Source: Mariniphaga sp964398855 (GTDB lineage: Bacteria > Bacteroidota > Bacteroidia > Bacteroidales > Prolixibacteraceae). From it: 36,412 nt of DNA. Positions within the stretch are counted from its first letter, which is position 1, and each line of letters starts with the position of its first letter. Made by a program: the position numbers and the translations under genes. Positions 32,979 through 36,412 of this stretch are shown in pieces. Location of the stretch: positions 1 to 36,412 of the forward strand of contig CAYNOQ010000020.1 of the NCBI GenBank assembly GCA_964398855.1. Reading direction: 5' to 3'. The notes below the pieces were generated by a model. That model was not told where the DNA came from, made no database searches, and saw only the letters and a program-made list of their open reading frames with translations.

Positions 32979-34103
32979 TTAATCCCTGAATTTTTTTATG
33001 GCGCTGATGATTTTATCCTGAATTTCTTCTGTCAGCTCCGTGTGCATGGGAATGGACAAAACCGAACTGCAAAGCATTTCGGTATTTTTCAGTTTGAAGT
33101 CAGCCGGATTGTATTTCCCAAGCGCCGGTTGCCGGTAGAGCGGCAGCGGATAGTAAATAACGGAAGGAATTCCGTTTTGTTTCAGATGTTCCTGCAACGC
33201 ATCGCGTTGTTGATTTTTCACTTTTATTGTGAACTGATTAAATGAGTGAACAGCTTGATCTGCTCGTAGAGGCAGATCAATCCATTCGATTCCGCCAAGG
33301 TTTTCAAAATAGTAATCGGCTGCTCTTTGCCGTGCGGCAAGATATTGGTCTAAATATTTCAGTTTCACATTTAAAATTGCTGCGTGAATGGCATCCAACC
33401 GGGAGTTGCAGCCAATAATTTCATGGTAATATCTCTTTTTTTGTCCGTGTGCGGTAATCATCCGGCAGCGTTCTGCAAGTTTCGGGTCATTGGTGGTGAT
33501 TGCTCCGCCGTCCCCAAATGTGCCTAAGTTTTTTGTCGGGAAAAATGAGTTGCAGCCAATGTGCCCGATGGTTCCGGTTTTTTTAATCTGCCCGTTTGTA
33601 AACCTGATTTCTGCTCCTATTGCCTGTGCATTGTCTTCAATAACAAGCAGTCCGTACTTTTCAGCAAGCTGCATAACTGACTCCATGTCAGCGCCTTGTC
33701 CGTAAAGGTGAGTTGGGATAATTGCCTTTGTTTTTGGAGAAATGGCTTTTTTCAGCGCATCAATATCAATATTGAAAGTATGTGGGTCAACGTCAACCAT
33801 AACCGGCGTGAGATGAAGCAGGGCAATTGCTTCAGCAGAGGCGATATAGTTGAATGCCGGAATGATGATTTCATCGCCGGGTTGCAGTTCTGATGCCATC
33901 AGTGCAATTTGCAGGGCATCCGTACCATTTCCGCAGGAAATAACATGGTTTACGCCGAGATAGGTAGCCAGGTTTTCTTCAAACTGTTTCACTTCTGCTC
34001 CTTTAATGTATTGAGCGGATTCTGCACAACGTATCAGCGCTGCGTCAATTTCAGGTTTAATTTTCAGATACTGATTTCCAAGATCAACCATCGGAATATT
34101 CAT
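32979..34103 (-). CDS. wbpE: WbpE-like sugar aminotransferase (DegT/DnrJ family)
   Basis: The 374-residue PLP aminotransferase converts a 3-keto UDP-sugar to the 3-amino sugar. PLP lysine is K191 in SFFPTKNLGTFGDGG, with VIEDNAQAIGAE (Asp157 for the pyridine N) and CGNGTDALQIAL for phosphate binding; the N-terminal MVDLGNQYLKIKPEID is typical of WbpE/WlbC. Paired with the WbpD-like acetyltransferase it produces a diacetamido sugar for surface polysaccharide. FdtB-like aminotransferases are the alternative. The gene starts close to a 400-base gene-poor stretch that precedes the transposase; expression signals are not obvious. Confidence 0.85.
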   Translation of the reverse strand: MNIPMVDLGNQYLKIKPEIDAALIRCAESAQYIKGAEVKQFEENLATYLGVNHVISCGNGTDALQIALMASELQPGDEIIIPAFNYIASAEAIALLHLTPVMVDVDPHTFNIDIDALKKAISPKTKAIIPTHLYGQGADMESVMQLAEKYGLLVIEDNAQAIGAEIRFTNGQIKKTGTIGHIGCNSFFPTKNLGTFGDGGAITTNDPKLAERCRMITAHGQKKRYYHEIIGCNSRLDAIHAAILNVKLKYLDQYLAARQRAADYYFENLGGIEWIDLPLRADQAVHSFNQFTIKVKNQQRDALQEHLKQNGIPSVIYYPLPLYRQPALGKYNPADFKLKNTEMLCSSVLSIPMHTELTEEIQDKIISAIKKFRD

Positions 34104-34503
34104 GGTAAGTGTTCTTTTGTTTTTACTAAGGGTTTATTTTGTTTGCATTCTTATCCTTTTACTCATCGTTGCATGACAGGTTTTTTTCGTTCATTCAAAC
34201 AGATTATTTTCTATAAAATTAATGCTTTAGTCAGTTTTATTAATGAATGAAATAACCCAAACAAAAAACGAAAACCTTGCCTGTTTAATTCATAAACTTC
34301 AAAAATAGCAAAAACCTCCTTCTGTTTTGAATGAAAAACCCGGAAAGTTCTTATGAAATATCTTTTGGGGAATTTAAAATTGTAATAATATGTTAATTCG
34401 GTGAGGCACGGGCATAGCTCCCCCATTCAACTTTCCTTTGAAAAATTGTTTTTGTGTTTGTTTCCGGCATGTTAAAGAGCGTATTGAGTTGGCTGTCAGC
34501 TGA
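34104..34503. other. Gene-poor stretch containing the probable left end of the insertion sequence
   Basis: No convincing gene is seen. The open frame at 34211-34426 on the minus strand has no protein-like features. A 10-base match, AAAAATAGCA (34301-34310), is repeated inverted at 35933-35942 and may mark the insertion sequence. The promoter of the WbpE operon should lie at 34104-34300. Confidence 0.4.
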
Positions 34504-35942
34504 TTAAATCCGAAGGACTCCAAACATCAACAACAGGTTTTCAAACACCTCCCTTTCGGGGAATTGTTCGGGGAATTCTATTTTTACTTTTGTCTTGAGA
34601 ATCTTTACTCTTGTGGCTATTTTAATGATTTTCAGCTGGATGGTTTTCATTGTGGATCTGCAGAAATCTGTTGCCGCCAAAGCCTCGTGTTGTAATGTGT
34701 GTATTAAAACATAAGCTGCCGAATGCAGGAATAGTCGAAACTGATTTGCTTTGAAACTGCTACTGGACATCCTGTCCGATTTCAAATACGTCTTGTGGTC
34801 TTTGATACGTAGTTCCGCGGCGCCTCTTGCGCAATAGGCGTTTTCGTACAATGCTTTCGTTCTTATGCATCTGATGTTGGTTACCACGTATCGAATGTTT
34901 GTTCCTTTTTCGCTTATTTCTGCTTTTACCACAACTCGCTGCATATGCTCCCAGCTGTCTGCCTTATAATCAAACGAATGATAGCGTTTCACCGGTTTGC
35001 CGGTAGTCTCAAATTCACGTTTTGCACTTTCTATGGTCATCTGCGCTTTCTTGTTGAGAAGGCTGTTGCCGGAAAGCCCTGTCAGGAACCCAATCCTGTA
35101 TTCATCCTCCGCCCAATCCATGAAATCATGAGAGCAGAAGTGCCCGTCTCCCCGCAGTATGATCAGTGTCTCCGGCCAGTGCTTGCGCAGGTACCGGATC
35201 AATCTTCTTAGAATTCTAAACACATCCGAGCTCTTACTTCTTCTGCCCGGTTTTAACAGTGAAGTAATCAGTTTACCGGACAACCCCTCGTAAATATGTA
35301 AAGGCATGTAGCAATATCCGCCATAGTAGTTGTTGAACAGGCTCAGCTGCTGGCCGCCGTAAGTCTGCGCATCGGTGTCGTCGCAATCCAGAATGATTAC
35401 TTCGGGCTGTTTTTCATAACTTGAAATGAACTGGTCAGCAAAAACTTGTGCGATTTTATAAAGCTCCCTGTTTAAGACAGCGTTCTCGAACCTGCTCATG
35501 GTGGGTTGGGAAGAGAGGCTCTCCTGGCTGTTGCAGCATATCTTCAGCACGCCGTCATCACGCAAACCATTACAGTCGTTTGCGTCTTCATAACCTGCGG
35601 CTATCTGCATGACACGCTGGCTGACAAGAGATTTGAAATGATGACTCACATAGCTTTGATGCCTGTTGTCTTCTATGCAAGATGTAAGCTGTTCTATCAA
35701 CCCAATGTTTTTATCCACTTCTTTAAGGAAAAGAAGTCCGCCGTCGGTTGAAATTTGTTCGGCAGTGAATTGCACTTCCACCTTCTTGCCTGAAAACTCG
35801 GAGAGGCTGAAAAGTGAAGTTTGAAGGTGATTTTTGCAGTTTGTCGATTTTAAATTATCTTTGTTCATATAGCAGAGGATTTATTAACCAAAAATATACT
35901 GGTATTCAATGAAATATCCAAATATTTAACCTGCTATTTTTC
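34301..35942 (-). mobile_element. IS1380-family insertion sequence (ends tentative)
   Basis: The transposase gene, flanked by noncoding DNA on both sides, is bounded by a 10-base inverted match AAAAATAGCA (34301-34310 and 35933-35942). This would give 1642 bases, normal for IS1380 elements of about 1.6-1.7 kb. The match is short and A-rich, and I could not confirm target duplications, so the ends are tentative. Confidence 0.5.
34504..35868 (-). CDS. IS1380-family DDE transposase
   Basis: The 454-residue protein is a full-length IS1380-type transposase with RNase H-like catalytic domain. Visible are FTAEQISTDGGLLFLKEVD near the N-terminus, the first catalytic Asp in ILDCDDTDAQTYGGQQ (D161 or D163), YEGLSGKLITSLLKPGR, the second Asp in ILRGDGHF (D241), and a C-terminal CARGAAELRIKDHKTYLKSD containing the Glu. 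No frameshift is present, so it appears functional. IS1380 elements are common in Bacteroidota. It lies next to the end of the adenine methyltransferase and upstream of the WbpE operon, in the same orientation as both. Confidence 0.93.
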   Translation of the reverse strand: MNKDNLKSTNCKNHLQTSLFSLSEFSGKKVEVQFTAEQISTDGGLLFLKEVDKNIGLIEQLTSCIEDNRHQSYVSHHFKSLVSQRVMQIAAGYEDANDCNGLRDDGVLKICCNSQESLSSQPTMSRFENAVLNRELYKIAQVFADQFISSYEKQPEVIILDCDDTDAQTYGGQQLSLFNNYYGGYCYMPLHIYEGLSGKLITSLLKPGRRSKSSDVFRILRRLIRYLRKHWPETLIILRGDGHFCSHDFMDWAEDEYRIGFLTGLSGNSLLNKKAQMTIESAKREFETTGKPVKRYHSFDYKADSWEHMQRVVVKAEISEKGTNIRYVVTNIRCIRTKALYENAYCARGAAELRIKDHKTYLKSDRMSSSSFKANQFRLFLHSAAYVLIHTLQHEALAATDFCRSTMKTIQLKIIKIATRVKILKTKVKIEFPEQFPEREVFENLLLMFGVLRI

Positions 35943-35972
35943 TTTTTTGTGAATAATTCAGGCTTGATCTCA

Positions 35973-36412
35973 TTATTCAAATTCCAGTTCAATAAATTTT
36001 CTTTCTTTTCCGATTTTTTCTCCCTGAAGATTTGAAATGTCAACAACGGCACCATATTCAATGAATACCTCATAGAATCTATCAAAGTTTTGCCCCCAAT
36101 ATACCATTGCACAAGACATTGGAGCGCCTTTACCTACATCTAACCCATTTTCAAGGAATTTTAATCTTGTATCATAGAGAAAACAAATTGCTTTTGCCTG
36201 ACCGAAAACGCTTTGTTTCCAATGACCTGTATTTGTTGCAACAGGAACTAATGCCAATATTTCTGATTCGTATTTTTGGTGGGTTAATGCACACTTTGCC
36301 AGCCAGTTTTTTATTGTTGTTCCCCTTTCTCTGTCAGCGCCGTATGGTGGATTCATATATATAGTAGGAAAATTCCATTCTTCTTTGAGACCATCATTAT
36401 GAGGAAGCATGA
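35973..36412 (-). CDS. Adenine-specific DNA methyltransferase, 5' end outside window
   Basis: The frame is open to the right edge; the Met at 36410 lies inside the domain, so the gene's true start is beyond the window. The visible ~145 residues match phage-type Dam (DNA N-6-adenine methyltransferase) proteins: LKEEWNFPTIYMNPPYGADR contains the catalytic NPPY motif, followed by ILALVPVATNTGHWKQ, and the C-terminal FLENGLDVGKGAPMSCAMVYWG. Such enzymes come from phages, plasmids or restriction systems. The stop codon is about 30 bases from the putative end of the insertion sequence, so the gene is intact at its 3' end. No partner restriction gene is visible. Confidence 0.75.
   Translation of the reverse strand, partial: MLPHNDGLKEEWNFPTIYMNPPYGADRERGTTIKNWLAKCALTHQKYESEILALVPVATNTGHWKQSVFGQAKAICFLYDTRLKFLENGLDVGKGAPMSCAMVYWGQNFDRFYEVFIEYGAVVDISNLQGEKIGKERKFIELEFE

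Noticed and set aside
34211..34426. 71-codon minus-strand frame left of the transposase
   Set aside because: AT-rich stretch spanning the probable left end of the insertion sequence; the translation is not protein-like.

Overview
The window comes from a Bacteroidota chromosome, probably class Bacteroidia, and most likely from a draft or metagenome assembly because it contains a run of 100 Ns at 19603-19702. The evidence is: Bacteroidota-type promoters (TAnnTTTG boxes) upstream of several genes, DUF4249 and TonB-receptor remnants, a BACON-like lipoprotein with a surface-export-like signal, the carboxyspermidine route for polyamines, GH29 and GH92 sequences, and an IS1380-type transposase. No rRNA, tRNA or CRISPR array was seen.

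Layout. 1-5.4 kb is an eroded accessory strip. It holds a partial membrane-anchored protein at the left edge, a deletion fusion of a TonB receptor start with a DUF4249 end, a BACON-like lipoprotein, and two copies of a ~100-bp structured repeat (2401-2500 and 4625-4723). The first repeat is followed by a zeta-toxin-like kinase with an overlapping 50-residue gene, the second by a PD-(D/E)XK-like protein. A truncated ORF and the housekeeping gene yebC lie between them. 5.35-10.2 kb holds a 5'-eroded cupin, PAP2 phosphatase, alpha/beta hydrolase, and an operon of nucleoside phosphorylase, SirB1/transglutaminase-like protein and medium-chain dehydrogenase. 10.5-11.2 kb is an overlapping HEPN/nucleotidyltransferase pair. 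11.2-17.5 kb carries a PlpD-like patatin with a predicted outer-membrane barrel, a YitT membrane protein, a decayed GH92 mannosidase, a cytidylate-kinase-like protein and NhaC.

17.7-20.8 kb is one large secreted repeat protein broken by the assembly gap. A true gap of 50 nt, predicted from its 399-nt internal repeat, restores a single frame. 20.8-23.4 kb has a Tat/lipoprotein sugar isomerase-like protein and a large esterase. 23.57-24.13 kb has no plausible gene but carries a very good Bacteroidota promoter, a series of compact hairpins and a terminator-like stem on the minus strand: a strong candidate for a ~540-nt structured noncoding RNA. 24.2-29.6 kb encodes an alpha-L-fucosidase and a spermidine module: agmatinase, divergent from carboxyspermidine dehydrogenase and decarboxylase. 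29.7-36.4 kb contains a Thr/Gln/Arg-rich secreted protein, a second esterase, a WbpD/WbpE-like pair for 3-acetamido sugar synthesis, an IS1380-type element and the end of an adenine methyltransferase.

Functionally, agmatinase plus the two carboxyspermidine enzymes form a complete agmatine-to-spermidine route, given aspartate semialdehyde. The fucosidase, esterases, isomerase-like lipoprotein and broken GH92 gene suggest a polysaccharide-degrading lifestyle. The strongest novelty candidates are the ncRNA, the repeat-linked accessory modules at 2.4-5.4 kb and the zeta kinase with its overlapping small partner.
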